A DNA stretch of 64,000 nt from the NCBI RefSeq assembly GCF_001311865.1, contig NZ_BBCD01000002.1:124001-188000 (forward strand). Direction: 5' to 3'. Source of the stretch: Piscibacillus salipiscarius JCM 13188 (lineage in GTDB: Bacteria; Bacillota; Bacilli; Bacillales; Alkalibacillaceae). Below the pieces are notes generated by a model. That model ran no database searches and was not told the origin of the DNA. It worked only from the letters and a program-made list of their open reading frames with translations. The translations under genes were made by a program, and so were the position numbers. Shown here piece by piece: positions 1 through 9,111 of this stretch (position 1 is its first letter; each line of letters begins with the position of its first letter).

Positions 1-368
1 TCACCGCCAATCCATGAATATACCTTAATGGACTCACGGCAAGCACCACCCATCAACTCATAAATAGGCGCGTTATAATACTTACCTTTAATATCCCATA
101 ACGCCTGATCAATTCCTGCAATCGCACTCATTAAAATAGGGCCTCCGCGATAAAAGCCAGCACGATACATAACATTCCAATGGTCTTCAATATGAAGAGG
201 GTTTTTTCCTATTAAATAGTCTTCAAGTTCATGAACCGCAGCTTGAACTGTTTCAGCGCGCCCTTCAATGACAGGTTCACCCCAGCCAACGATACCTTCA
301 TCTGTCTCAATTTTTAAGAAGCACCACCTCGGCGGCACGACATACGTCGTTAGCTTTGTAATTTTCAC
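1..368 (-). CDS. dgoD: D-galactonate dehydratase, N-terminal part (runs off the window)
   Basis: Enolase-superfamily enzyme expected to dehydrate D-galactonate to 2-keto-3-deoxygalactonate in the cytoplasm. Only about 122 N-terminal residues are inside the window; the rest lies beyond base 1. The visible part matches the DgoD capping domain: VPPRW near the start, [17 protein letters not shown], then [18 protein letters not shown] and [11 protein letters not shown] chose the GTG at 368-366 because AAGGAAGGGG lies 8 nt upstream, and it starts one base after the stop of the upstream aldolase gene. It is the last visible gene of the minus-strand aldonate operon. The catalytic acids are outside the window, so substrate specificity rests on similarity of the N-terminus alone. 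Confidence 0.85.
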   Translation of the reverse strand, partial: MKITKLTTYVVPPRWCFLKIETDEGIVGWGEPVIEGRAETVQAAVHELEDYLIGKNPLHIEDHWNVMYRAGFYRGGPILMSAIAGIDQALWDIKGKYYNAPIYELMGGACRESIKVYSWIGG

Positions 369-369
369 T

Positions 370-1017
370 TTATGCACCCCTTCCTTTACCGACCTCAGTT
401 TTAAACGCTTCAGCTTTCGCTTTAAGACCAGCCCAGTCTTCTTGTTCGATTAAAGTTTTATCAATTAAAGATCCGCCAATTCCAACAGCAACGGCCCCAT
501 TTCGTATGAAGGATGCTGTATTATCAACATTCACACCACCTGTTGGAACCATCGGAATATGACCTAATGGGCCTTGCAGATCTTTTAAGTATTTTGGACC
601 AACCGCTGATGCAGGGAAAATTTTCACAACATCAGCGCCGACACGGTGAGCCTTAACCATTTCAGTTGGTGTTAAAACACCAGGAATCGAAATAACGTCA
701 CGGTCCGCACTCACATTAACAACATCCTCATCAAAAGATGGTGAAAAAATAAACTGCGCCCCTGCATCTATTGCTTGAGTCGCTTCCTCAACAGTCAATA
801 CCGTACCGGCACCAATTAAAGCTTGATCATTAAAATGGTCTCTTAATTCCTTAATGGACTGGTAAGCATCTTCACTATCAACCGTAAGCTCAAGCACATT
901 AACTCCAGCACTCACTAGCGTTTCAACTAACGGAAATAATTTGGTCTTTGGGACACGTCTTAGTACCGCAACAACGCCTGATTCCTTAAGTCGCTTTAGG
1001 TCTTCCAACTTACTCAT
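370..1017 (-). CDS. eda: 2-keto-3-deoxy-6-phosphogluconate/galactonate aldolase
   Basis: Class I TIM-barrel aldolase of the KDPG/KHG family, about 215 residues, splitting the 6-phospho-2-keto-3-deoxy sugar acid into pyruvate and glyceraldehyde 3-phosphate. The Schiff-base lysine sits in VVKIFPAS near residue 130. The substrate-binding glutamate is in [10 protein letters not shown] near residue 46, GAGTVLT follows, and the phosphate loop is PTGGV and GIGGSL. An ATG three codons upstream (1026) is possible, but AAGGAG lies 8 nt from the ATG at 1017. It is next to galactonate dehydratase, which favours a KDP-galactonate role. A second, different aldolase gene at 45.7 kb belongs to the hexuronate operon. 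Confidence 0.9.
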   Translation of the reverse strand: MSKLEDLKRLKESGVVAVLRRVPKTKLFPLVETLVSAGVNVLELTVDSEDAYQSIKELRDHFNDQALIGAGTVLTVEEATQAIDAGAQFIFSPSFDEDVVNVSADRDVISIPGVLTPTEMVKAHRVGADVVKIFPASAVGPKYLKDLQGPLGHIPMVPTGGVNVDNTASFIRNGAVAVGIGGSLIDKTLIEQEDWAGLKAKAEAFKTEVGKGRGA

Positions 1018-1059
1018 ATCATGCACTCCTTAGATGTTAAATAAGATATCTATGTGACA

Positions 1060-1156
1060 GGCGGCGCTTTCCGCGGGCACGACTCGAGCCTCCTCGAGCT
1101 CATACTTCGCTCTGTGGGGTCTCGAGACTCGTGCTTTTCCCGCAGGAGTCGCCGCC
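1060..1156. repeat. Palindromic GC-rich interspersed element
   Basis: An imperfect palindrome of about 97 bp between the TRAP permease and the aldolase gene. Outer arms are GGCGGCG and CGCCGCC, then GCGGG and CCCGC, then CACGAcTCGAG and CTCGAgacTCGTG. It is much more GC-rich than its surroundings. Its rightward half (GACTCCTG, AGCACGAG, GTGCCCGCGGAAAGCG on the minus strand) recurs inside the composite element at 7.7-8.0 kb, so it is a dispersed family. Similar palindromes are, from memory, common in Bacillaceae. Lying inside an operon, it could act as an RNA processing or attenuation hairpin. Confidence 0.8.
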
Positions 1157-1222
1157 ATCATTCAACAACTGTTATATAAAAGCAACTGACAGAATGGTCA
1201 TGACCACTCTGTCAGCTAATGG

Positions 1223-2503
1223 TTAGTCTCCAAATGAGATTAACCATAATGAAATTTCAGGTATAAACACGATCATTAAGACAGAGAACACCATTGCGAA
1301 GAAAAAAGGTATAACAGCCTTCGAAATCCGTTCAATCGAGAGACCTGAGATTCCCGATGCAACGAACAAGTTAACCCCAAGCGGTGGAGTAATGAATCCA
1401 ATCGCAAGACTCACAACCATGATGATACCAAAGTGAATCGGATCATACCCAATATTTGAGGCAATTGGAAGTAAGATTGGCGTTAAAATAATGATCGCGG
1501 CTATTGTATCCATGAAACAACCAACTAGTAATAATAGGGCTGTAATCAGTAGAATTAGAATAATTTTACTATCAGTTAAGGCTAACATCCACTGAGCGAT
1601 CTGATTTGGAATTTGTTCAATCGTTAATAGCTTACCAAATGCATTTGCCGTACCAACGATAATTAATACTGTTGCCGTTGTTAAAGAAGAATCAGCAATG
1701 ATTTTTGGTAAGTGTTTAATTTTCAACTCTCTGTGTAGGAATAAGCCTACAAGCATTCCATAAACAACTGCTACAACAGCTGCTTCTGTTGGTGTGAAAT
1801 AACCACCATAGATTCCACCTAAAATAATAATTGGTATGATCATCGCCCATTTAGCATCCCAAAACGTGTTCAGAATATGGCTAAACGTTACCTTCTCAAG
1901 CGTACCTTTGTAACCTTTCTTCTTCGAGTAAATATACGCCCACGCCATTAGACCAACAGCAACTAAAATACCAGGTAAAATCCCAGCGATAAACATATCA
2001 CCGACTGATGCACCACCAGTTACACCGTAGATGACCATCGGAATACTTGGCGGAATAATAACACCGAGCGAGCCTGCTGCTGCAACGGTTGCCGTCGCAA
2101 ATGGCTTATCATACCCTTTACGGACCATTGCTGGAATCATAATTGAACCAATCGCTGCAACGGTTGCAGGACCAGAACCTGAAATCGCTGCAAAGAACAT
2201 ACAAGTGATAATAGTCGCTATCGCGAAGCCACCTGTTTTACTACCAACGAGTGCGTTTGCGAAATTGAATAACCGCTCCGAAATACCACCTTTACCCATG
2301 ATCTCTCCTGCTAAAATAAAGAATGGTACCGCCATGATCGGGAATGAATCCAATGACGTAATTAATTCCTTCATTAAGAAGAGGATTGGAACAGATTCAG
2401 AATACATAATCGTAACTAGCGTTGAGATCCCTAACGCAATTCCAATCGGAACACTTAGAAGTAATAATAATGCGAAACTACCGAACAGGACCGTTACTGT
2501 CAT
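1223..2503 (-). CDS. dctM: TRAP transporter large permease, DctM type
   Basis: The 426-residue integral membrane subunit of a tripartite ATP-independent periplasmic transporter. About a dozen hydrophobic segments run its full length, and family signatures are visible: PFFILAGEIMGKGGIS near residue 60, ISGSGPATVAAIGSIMIPAM near residue 108, GVIIPPSIPMVIYG near residue 148 and GFITPPLGVNLF near residue 370. Its start overlaps the DctQ gene by 26 nt, so translation is probably coupled. With DctQ and DctP it forms a Na+-driven uptake system. The neighbours (galactonate dehydratase, 6-phosphogluconate dehydrogenase) suggest a sugar-acid substrate such as galactonate or gluconate. That assignment is inference. 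Confidence 0.93.
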   Translation of the reverse strand: MTVTVLFGSFALLLLLSVPIGIALGISTLVTIMYSESVPILFLMKELITSLDSFPIMAVPFFILAGEIMGKGGISERLFNFANALVGSKTGGFAIATIITCMFFAAISGSGPATVAAIGSIMIPAMVRKGYDKPFATATVAAAGSLGVIIPPSIPMVIYGVTGGASVGDMFIAGILPGILVAVGLMAWAYIYSKKKGYKGTLEKVTFSHILNTFWDAKWAMIIPIIILGGIYGGYFTPTEAAVVAVVYGMLVGLFLHRELKIKHLPKIIADSSLTTATVLIIVGTANAFGKLLTIEQIPNQIAQWMLALTDSKIILILLITALLLLVGCFMDTIAAIIILTPILLPIASNIGYDPIHFGIIMVVSLAIGFITPPLGVNLFVASGISGLSIERISKAVIPFFFAMVFSVLMIVFIPEISLWLISFGD

Positions 2504-3038
2504 CTGTTAACTCCTCCTCTTCTTCTAAAATTCTTTCTCGTTCGTCAGCGACGTCTATTTCTTTTTTACCAATAAGCATGAGCACTTGATGATACATATT
2601 TTGCAAGAGACGGATTACAGTAAGTCCCATACCAATTGGTGCTGCTAAATAAACAATTCCCATTTCAACCTGTAAGGCAGGTGACTTTTGCCCAAGTCTT
2701 AATAAGTTAGAAGAAATTTCTGAACCGTAATAAACCACTAATGCTGCAAACACTAGGAATAAAATATTCGCAATGAGTGATAATACAATTTTCCATTTAT
2801 CTTTTAATAAAACTAACATGACATCTACTTTGATATGCCTTTGTTTCTTAACGCCATAACTAATACCGATATAAACAAGCCATATAAAGCAGTAACGACC
2901 TAATTCTTCAGACCAAGAAAGAGAATTTCCCGTCTCCCTCATTACAACTTGTAGAAAAATAACCGCAGTCATAACCGATCCTAAAATAACGAGCAGCCAT
3001 TCTTCTAAATGTTGTTCAATTTTCTTTAAAATGACCAT
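2478..3038 (-). CDS. dctQ: TRAP transporter small permease, DctQ type
   Basis: A 186-residue protein with four predicted membrane helices, the usual DctQ layout. The signature region is RETGNSLSWSEELGRYCFIWLVY around residue 35-57, and a charged tail (ERERILEEEEEL) is cytoplasmic. It pairs with DctM to form the membrane domain. It is separated from dctP by 130 nt containing a strong hairpin, and overlaps dctM by 26 nt. Confidence 0.92.
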   Translation of the reverse strand: MVILKKIEQHLEEWLLVILGSVMTAVIFLQVVMRETGNSLSWSEELGRYCFIWLVYIGISYGVKKQRHIKVDVMLVLLKDKWKIVLSLIANILFLVFAALVVYYGSEISSNLLRLGQKSPALQVEMGIVYLAAPIGMGLTVIRLLQNMYHQVLMLIGKKEIDVADERERILEEEEELTDDSNGPVR

Positions 3039-3096
3039 GTTTTCACCTCAATGCTTACCAATTTCCCCGTATTATAAAGTTTTAAATAATAAGGCA

Positions 3097-3130
3097 AAAC
3101 TCTTGCCACCCAATTGGGCAGCAAGAGTTT
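3097..3130 (-). terminator. Hairpin between dctP and dctQ (attenuator or RNA-stabilising)
   Basis: The stem AAACTCTTGC/GCAAGAGTTT has an inner CCAATTGG and is followed on the minus strand by TTTTGCC. It lies inside the operon just after the binding-protein gene. Such hairpins often leave more binding-protein mRNA than permease mRNA. A similar hairpin follows the ABC binding-protein gene at 56.7 kb. Confidence 0.65.
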
Positions 3131-3168
3131 AGGTGGGGCACCTGTTGTTATATCATGTGATTGATCAA

Positions 3169-4227
3169 TTATTCTGCTTTAGCTTCCTCTACAGCTTTCA
3201 TAATGCCGTCAACTGTTTCTGCTCCGATATCACTCTTAAATTCTTCGATAACAGGCTGAACAGCATCTACCATTTTCTGACGCTCTTCATCGCTAATTTC
3301 TGAATACTCCATACCTTCTTCTTGTAAATTCTTTAGGTATTTAGCGTTAGCTTCACGGTTTAGTTTGATCTGATGCTTACCAGCTTCTTTAGCTGCAGAA
3401 CGAACGATTTCTTGCTGTTCTTTAGAAAGTCCATCGTAGAATTGCTTACTCATTAAGAATACGAATGGGCTATAAACATGGTGCGTGTTAGACACGTAAT
3501 CTTGTACTTCATAGAATTTCTCTAAATAAATTGTTGCGTATGGGTTTTCCTGACCGTCAACTGTACCTTGCTGTAGTGCAGTGAATAATTCAGTAAATGC
3601 CATTGGTGTTGGGTTCGCACCTAATGCTTTAAATGCTTCAAGGTGTAGGTCATTTTCCATAGTACGGATTTTTAGACCTTCAAAATCTTCAATTGTTTTA
3701 ACAGGACGTACGCTATTTGTTAGGTCACGGAAACCGTTTTCCCAGTAAGCTAGTCCAACTAAGTCTTTCTCTTCAAGCTTTTTAAGTAGACCCTGTGCTA
3801 CATCACCAGCTAACACTTTGTCTGCTACTTCTTCGCTTGGGAATAAGAATGGAATATCGAATACACTGAATTCTGGAACAAAGTTAGCAATAGGTGCTGT
3901 CGATGGAATTGTTACTTCCTGAGTACCTAATTGTAATGCTTCAGTCATCGTACGGTCGTCACCTAGCTGACCACTATGATAAGTTTCCACTTTAATCGCA
4001 CCATCAGTTTCTTTTTCAACAATCTCTTTAAATTTTAGTAGTCCTTTGTACTGTGGGTGCTCAGAGTTTAGACCAATACCAGCTCGGATCACCTTTTCGC
4101 CACCTTCTGACTCTGAAGCGCTTTCATTTTCACCATTCTGTCCTTCACTTTCGCTATCTCCACCACCACAAGCAACTAATACAAATGCTAGTAGTGATAA
4201 AGCAAATAAAGTCATTAACTTTTTCAC
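3169..4227 (-). CDS. dctP: TRAP transporter solute-binding lipoprotein, DctP type
   Basis: Extracytoplasmic binding protein of about 352 residues. It has a lipoprotein signal with lipobox LVAC (cysteine near residue 20), then a Ser/Glu/Gly-rich linker, then the DctP fold. Signatures are GLNSEHPQYKGLLKFKEIVE, the sugar-acid-binding region around GFRDLTNSVRPVKTIEDFEGLKIR (residue about 170) with its conserved arginine, and GTVDGQENPYATIY near residue 225. I chose the GTG at 4227 because AAAGGGG lies 9 nt upstream; the ATG three codons earlier is too close to it. The acid-binding arginine fits a carboxylate substrate. Confidence 0.92.
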   Translation of the reverse strand: MKKLMTLFALSLLAFVLVACGGGDSESEGQNGENESASESEGGEKVIRAGIGLNSEHPQYKGLLKFKEIVEKETDGAIKVETYHSGQLGDDRTMTEALQLGTQEVTIPSTAPIANFVPEFSVFDIPFLFPSEEVADKVLAGDVAQGLLKKLEEKDLVGLAYWENGFRDLTNSVRPVKTIEDFEGLKIRTMENDLHLEAFKALGANPTPMAFTELFTALQQGTVDGQENPYATIYLEKFYEVQDYVSNTHHVYSPFVFLMSKQFYDGLSKEQQEIVRSAAKEAGKHQIKLNREANAKYLKNLQEEGMEYSEISDEERQKMVDAVQPVIEEFKSDIGAETVDGIMKAVEEAKAE

Positions 4228-4264
4228 TTCATACAACCCCTTTAATAAATTTTTATAAATAAAA

Positions 4265-5161
4265 TTATTTCTTCACAACTTCATGTCCACCAAATTCGTT
4301 TCTTAATGCTGCAACCACTTTACCAGAGAACGTGTCATCTTCCTGCGAACGATAGCGCATCATAAGTGACATCGCGATCACTGGCGCAGCCATTTCAAAC
4401 TCGATGGCGCTTTCAACAGTCCATTTACCTTCACCTGATGAGTTCATAACGCCTTTAATGGATTCTAAGTTGCCATCTTTAGAGAACGCGTTTTGCATGA
4501 GCTCAATCAACCATGAGCGTATGACAGAACCATTGTTCCAAACTTTTGATACCGCTTCATAATCATAGTCAAATGGACTCTTCTCAAGAATTTCAAACCC
4601 TTCAGCAATGGCTTGCATCATGCCATATTCAATTCCATTGTGAACCATCTTTAAGAAGTGGCCACTCCCACTACGGCCCGTGTAAAGGTAACCGTTTTCA
4701 ACTGCGGTGTCTTTGAAGATTGGCTCGATTTGTTTAAACTGTTCCTGGTCCCCACCAATCATGTAGTTTCCACCATGACGAGCTCCTTCAGTACCACCAC
4801 TTGTTCCTACATCGAAAAGGAAAATTCCCTTTTCCTGTAGCGACTCTGCAAGACGAAGGCTATCTTTATAGTTGGAGTTACCACCATCTATCACTCGATC
4901 ACCCTCATCAAGCACATGCTTGAGCTGATCAACTACCTGATCGGTAACCTCTCCAGCTGGAACCATAACCCAAACGGTTCTTGGTTTCTCAAGCTTGTTT
5001 ACCAGTTCGTCCAAACTGTTAGCTGGTGTTGCTCCAGCCTCAGCGATGCTCTGGACTTGGTCTTTATTTACGTCATTAGCTACAACCTGATGTCCATGGT
5101 CCATGAGATTTAATGCTAAGTTATATCCCATTTTCCCAAGACCAATTAATCCAACTTGCAT
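4265..5161 (-). CDS. gnd: 6-phosphogluconate dehydrogenase, decarboxylating (short form)
   Basis: Oxidises 6-phosphogluconate to ribulose 5-phosphate and CO2. At about 298 residues it is the short type, lacking the long C-terminal extension of the 470-residue enzymes; this class often uses NAD. The dinucleotide fold begins at residue 1 (MQVGLIGLGKMG). VIDGGNSNYKDS is near residue 92, FLFDVGTSGGTEGARHGGNYMIGG near residue 115, and the catalytic lysine in GHFLKMVHNGIEYGMMQA near residue 165. I chose the ATG at 5161 because AAAGGAG lies 7 nt upstream; a longer frame reaches 5185 but has no ribosome site. It is the first gene of the operon and pairs functionally with the divergent gluconokinase. 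Confidence 0.92.
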   Translation of the reverse strand: MQVGLIGLGKMGYNLALNLMDHGHQVVANDVNKDQVQSIAEAGATPANSLDELVNKLEKPRTVWVMVPAGEVTDQVVDQLKHVLDEGDRVIDGGNSNYKDSLRLAESLQEKGIFLFDVGTSGGTEGARHGGNYMIGGDQEQFKQIEPIFKDTAVENGYLYTGRSGSGHFLKMVHNGIEYGMMQAIAEGFEILEKSPFDYDYEAVSKVWNNGSVIRSWLIELMQNAFSKDGNLESIKGVMNSSGEGKWTVESAIEFEMAAPVIAMSLMMRYRSQEDDTFSGKVVAALRNEFGGHEVVKK

Positions 5162-5189
5162 TTGGTAACTCCTTTCTCGAAACAATATG

Positions 5190-5296
5190 AAAATTTTTTT
5201 TTCTCAACTTTGATTATACAATAAATTTTTCTTACATCAATACTTTTATTAAAATTTTTTTCACATTTATCTCTTCATTTTGAAAAAAAATTTCGT
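5190..5296. promoter_or_regulatory. Three TGAAAAAAATTT-like motifs, proposed RpiR operators
   Basis: Three related motifs lie between the divergent promoters: ATGAAAATTTTTTTTC at 5188-5203, AAAATTTTTTTCACA at about 5251-5265, and TTTGAAAAAAAATTTCG at 5279-5295. All share a TGAAA...TTTC(A) pattern. They are candidate sites for the adjacent RpiR regulator. AT-rich sequence makes chance similarity possible. Confidence 0.4.
5213..5240 (-). promoter_or_regulatory. Sigma-A promoter of the gnd-dctPQM-eda-dgoD operon
   Basis: On the minus strand a -35 TTGATG (5240-5235) and a perfect -10 TATAAT (5218-5213) are separated by 16 nt. Transcription would start about 45 nt before the gnd start codon. A-tract motifs matching the proposed RpiR sites lie on both sides. 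Confidence 0.6.
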
Positions 5297-5308
5297 TTAG
5301 GCTATTAT
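5280..5308 (+). promoter_or_regulatory. Sigma-A promoter of the RpiR regulator and gluconokinase
   Basis: A -35 TTGAAA (5280-5285) and -10 TATTAT (5303-5308) are separated by exactly 17 nt, 35 nt before the regulator start codon. The proposed operator overlaps the -35, so the gene is likely autoregulated. Confidence 0.6.
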
Positions 5309-5342
5309 TATAGTAGTAAAGTTATAGTGCGGAGGTTTTATC

Positions 5343-6200
5343 ATGACTGAACAATCTCAAAAATTTGTTCTCAATCGAATCAGAGGATCGATGAGTCAAT
5401 TTAGTGAAAAAGAAAAGCAAATAGCTACATATATTTTGCGTAACCCTCAACTAATTATCCATACAACCATTAATCAGGTAGCAGATGATCTCGGAATAGC
5501 TGAGGCAACGGTATTTAGGTTTTGTAGACGATTAGGTTTTAAAGGCTATCAGGCATTAAAAATTGCACTTGCAGCCGAGGTTGTAGCACCTATTGAAGAT
5601 ATTCACGAGGAAATTAGTGAAGATGATTCAGTTCTTGAGATCACTGAAAAAGTCTTCCAATCAAATATTCAGGCGATTGAGCGCACCAAAGAAATTCAAA
5701 ACGGCAACACACTGGAACAAGTCATTGATCGCATAATAAAATCTGATTGCGTTTATTTTTTTGGAAATGGTGGCTCTGGCATTGTGGCGCAAGATGCTCA
5801 GCATAAGTTTTTAAGAATCGGCGTCAATGCTCATGCCTACGCTGATACGCATTTGCAGCTCATGGCAACATCTCAAATGACCAAAAATAACATCGCCTTT
5901 TTTATTTCACATACAGGGGCGAATATTGACTTATTAGATGTGGTTGAAATGGCAAAGGAACGAGGCGTCTTTACAGTTGCCATCACAAACTTCGCAAAAT
6001 CACCACTCTCTGAAGCAGTTGACGTACCGTTATACACGGTGTCAGAGGAAACAGAGTATCGCTCAGAAGCTTTAGCTTCAAGAATCGCGGAACTCAGCAT
6101 CATTGACGCACTTTATGTCAATTATCATATTAAAACATTAGAAAAATCCACTTCGGCTGTGAATCGTATGCGACAAGCCATCTCAAAAAAACGTTTATAA
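5343..6200 (+). CDS. RpiR-family transcriptional regulator (HTH + SIS)
   Basis: A 285-residue regulator. Residues 1-80 form the RpiR helix-turn-helix domain (MSQFSEKEKQIATYIL, then QVADDLGIAEATVFRFCRRL). Residues 120-260 form a SIS phosphosugar-binding domain (FFGNGGSGIVAQDAQHKFLRIG, later SHTGANIDLLDVVEMAKERG). Such proteins sense phosphosugars. Here the ligand is probably 6-phosphogluconate or KDPG, because the genes on both sides make or use these. GGAGG lies 7 nt before the ATG. It is divergent from the gnd operon and 12 nt upstream of gluconokinase. Confidence 0.9.
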   Translation: MTEQSQKFVLNRIRGSMSQFSEKEKQIATYILRNPQLIIHTTINQVADDLGIAEATVFRFCRRLGFKGYQALKIALAAEVVAPIEDIHEEISEDDSVLEITEKVFQSNIQAIERTKEIQNGNTLEQVIDRIIKSDCVYFFGNGGSGIVAQDAQHKFLRIGVNAHAYADTHLQLMATSQMTKNNIAFFISHTGANIDLLDVVEMAKERGVFTVAITNFAKSPLSEAVDVPLYTVSEETEYRSEALASRIAELSIIDALYVNYHIKTLEKSTSAVNRMRQAISKKRL

Positions 6201-6212
6201 AGGATGTTTTCA

Positions 6213-7674
6213 ATGACATGCATACTAGGTTTAGACATCGGAACAACAAGTGCAAAAGCAGTTTTATTTGATTTAAATGGAAAGGTATTATCAGAAAGTG
6301 AAAAACCTTACCCAATCCTTCACCCTGAAGCTGGCTGGGCTGAACAGGACCCTGCTCAGATAGAGAAAGCTACAATTGAGGCTATTCGTGAAACCGTCTA
6401 TGAACATTCAGACAATCTAATTGGAATTGGCTTTTCAACGGCTATGCATTCCTTGATTGCGATGAATCAGAACGGTCAGCCATTATCGAATGCTATTATT
6501 TGGGCGGATAAACGAAGCTCGGACGAATCACCCGAGATCTCATCAAGCATCTATTTGAACACAGGCACACCGCTTCATCCGATGAGTCCACTAGCTAAAT
6601 TAAAATGGCTGAATAAATATGAGGTTGAGTATTACCAAAAGCCGATTTTTTGTTTCAGTAAAAGAGTACTTGATTTATCGCTGGTTTGGTGAAAAAATCG
6701 TCGACTATTCAATGGCTGCTGCAACAGGTCTGTTTAACATTCATGAACTTAAATGGGATGAGGCAGCCTTAAAAGAAGCTCACTTATCTAAAGATCAATT
6801 GTTTGAGCCCGTTTCACCTTATACCTCTTTAACGAATATGCGCAAAGAAACTGCAGAACAAATGGGGATTAACCGACACACACCAATTGTGTTGGCCGGA
6901 AGCGATGGTCCACTAGCCAACCTCGGAATTGGAGCGATTAATCCTGGTGAAACTGCCATTACAATTGGAACAAGCGGTGCGATTCGTCAGTTTTCAAGTG
7001 AACCGTTACTTGATTCGAAGCAAGAAATTTTCTCTTATTCATTTACAAAAGACTCTTGGATTACCGGCGGGCCGACGAATAACGGAGGGATCGTTTTAAA
7101 GTGGGTTCAGGATTTACTGTCAACCGAACATCACCTTCTCTCCATGGATGAGATGACGCAGCTAGCGAAAACAGTTGAAGCAGGTTCTGAAAAACTATTA
7201 TTTATGCCTTATTTAAACGGTGAGCGTGCTCCGTTTTGGGATGCCAAGGCAAAAGGTAGCTATATTGGATTACAGCCACACCATCAAAAACAACACCTTA
7301 TTCGGGCAAGTATGGAAGGTGTTATTTACTCGATCTATCACATTGGTCACGTTTTGGAACGATTAGGGAATCATCACGAAACACTCTTCGCAAGTGGTGG
7401 TTTCGCCCGTTCTTCCCTTTGGTTACAAATGTTGGCTGATACATTTGGAAAACCTGTTAAAGTACCTGAAAGTCATCAAAGCTCTGCTTGGGGCGCGGCC
7501 TGGGTTGCATTATGTGCGATTCAGAACTATCAGCTTGAAGATATTAAACAGTCGATTCCGATGAAAACAGAAATTGAACCTGATTTAGCGAATCATCAAA
7601 CGTATCAAGAGCTATTTGATATTTATCAAGGGTTGTATGAACAACTAAAAGATACATTTCATCGGTTAAGTTAA
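6213..7674 (+). CDS. gntK: Gluconokinase (FGGY family), frameshifted
   Basis: Phosphorylates gluconate to 6-phosphogluconate, the substrate of the adjacent dehydrogenase. The N-terminal part (GLDIGTTSAKAVLFD, GIGFSTAMHSLIAM, IIWADKRS) and the C-terminal part (VSVKEYLIYRWFGEKIVDYSMAAATGLF, ITIGTSGAIR, PYLNGERAPFWD) are in different frames. They join if the six-T run at about 6646-6651 is read as five, restoring PIFVSVKEY. The repaired length, about 487 residues, fits the family. The motif GTPLHPMSPLAKL is typical of gluconokinases among FGGY kinases. I chose the ATG at 6213, 9 nt after AAAGG. The indel is probably a sequencing error. Confidence 0.85.
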
Positions 7675-7681
7675 GAAAGAA

Positions 7682-8053
7682 GGATGGGACAAAAGAAAAA
7701 TAGCTTTTCTTTAAACGAATATTGAGTGTAATTAGCGTAGTCAAAATGCAAGACTCCTGGTCGGCTAAGGTCGGCCACGTCCTGCGCCTGCGATTACTCG
7801 GCGCAAACTTAAGCAAAGAAGTAATGCAAGTAGCATTTGTGGCCAACGCCGACACTAGATCGTCCAGATCGTCGCAGAACAGCACGAGCTGAAAATCACG
7901 CCAAACGAACAGGAGAGAGTTTGGCGAAGCCCGCGCCGTGCCTGCGGAAAGCGAAGCATTTTGACACAGCTAAAATGAAGACGAATATTAGGGATTGACC
8001 TCTCCTCTAATATTCGTCTTCTTCTAGATTAAACATACTTTGTCCCAGCATCC
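7682..8053. repeat. Composite nested inverted-repeat element
   Basis: About 370 bp bounded by GGATGGGACAAA (7682-7693) and TTTGTCCCAGCATCC (8039-8053). Inside are: (a) the two halves of the same palindrome family as at 1.06-1.16 kb (GACTCCTG at 7752-7759; AGCACGAG from 7881; GTGCCTGCGGAAAGCG about 7937-7952); (b) between those halves, at 7760-7877, an inserted palindrome with ends GTCGGCTAAGGTCGGCCAC and GTGGCCAACGCCGAC; (c) a perfect 15-bp-stem hairpin at 7977-8021 (GAAGACGAATATTAG and its complement). No plausible protein is encoded. It separates the convergent gluconokinase and amidase genes and may also terminate both. Confidence 0.75.
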
Positions 8054-8057
8054 TTAT

Positions 8058-9111
8058 TTAGTCAAAATACTTTAGAAGACCGTTTTTAATGGCTTCGGCA
8101 ACTTCTTTATGATAACTTTCACTTTGAATAATCTCTAATTCACTTGGATTCGTAATGAACCCTAACTCTAACAATACAGACGGAGACTTCGTATTCGTTA
8201 ACACTTTATATAAAGCTTTTTTAGCACCTCGACTTTTAATTGACGGATCATCATCTAAGGCTAGTTTCATAGATTCAGCTAACTCACCGTCTCTATGATA
8301 GAACACCGTTGTCCCGCTTACTGTAGAATCATAGAATGAATCATAGTGAAGGCTGACAAATGCATCAGGATTATGCTTTTTACTTATTTCCACTCGTTCT
8401 TCTAAAGTTAAGTAATGGTCCTTCTCTCGAGTTAAAATAACCTTCGCACCAGCATCCTTTAGCTTATCCGCTACGACAAGACCAGTATCTAATAATAAAT
8501 TCTTCTCTAAAACACCACCTACACCGACAGCACCAGCATCTTTTCCGCCATGCCCTAGATCTAGTACGATTTTACGACCTTCTAAAGAATTATCCTTTGA
8601 TTCTCCTGGTTTCGTCATTAAAAATCCAGCTATCCAGCCTGTTTTGCTATCACCTAAATCAACTTCAACCCAATCACCTTGCTTGCTAACTAAACGAAAC
8701 TTCTCACCTTTTTTGAGAAATCAATAATCTCATGGTCAACACCTGGACCTGATCGGATATTAATTTGTCCTACGTTAACTTTAATCTTTTTAGATTTCTT
8801 AGCAGTATCCGTATTCTTTTCTTTATCGTTTTCCTTTTCTTGTTTAACTTTCTTCAAAAAGTGCATCGACACCCAAACTTCTTCACCATCATAAACGTTT
8901 TTGCCCAGCCTGACTTTTCCGCAAACTTTCTTATTTGATCACCTTTACTCAAGACAGCTACGATCGTGGAGTCAGCATTCGGCTTCTCACGAACATTTAA
9001 ATAATCAGCTGTCACTTCATAGACTGGTTGCTCGTCCGCTTGTACTGTTAGTGTCATAGAAAACAAGATTACTAGACTAAGCACCAGTAAAACTTTCGTA
9101 GAAAATTTCAT
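8058..9111 (-). CDS. Secreted N-acetylmuramoyl-L-alanine amidase with two SH3b domains (copy A), frameshifted
   Basis: Cell-wall hydrolase cleaving the MurNAc-L-Ala bond. Repaired order: signal peptide (residues 1-25, ending VQA), SH3b domain 1 (YLNVREKPNADSTIVAVLSKGD), a charged linker, SH3b domain 2 (INIRSGPGVDHEIIDFSKKGEKF), then an Amidase_3 domain. Zn ligands and catalytic residues are visible: histidine in DLGHGGKDAG, the glutamate a little after (VLEKNLLLD), histidine in VSLHYDSF, and the catalytic glutamate in LLELGFITNPSE. Two frame breaks, near 8710 and 8893, both lie in homopolymers and are each fixed by one base. GGGAGGG lies 7 nt before the ATG. It is a tandem paralogue of the next gene. 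Confidence 0.85.

Noticed and set aside
370-1026. Start of the first aldolase at 1026
   Set aside because: The ATG there is only 3 nt from AAGGAG; the ATG three codons on, at 1017, has the proper 8-nt spacing.
4046-4262. Short plus-strand frames opposite the dctP signal region
   Set aside because: They are antisense to a well-supported lipoprotein gene and have no ribosome site.
7544-7885. Open frame crossing the nested repeat element at 7.5-7.9 kb
   Set aside because: It runs antisense through the gluconokinase 3' end and into a palindromic repeat, and its translation matches nothing known.
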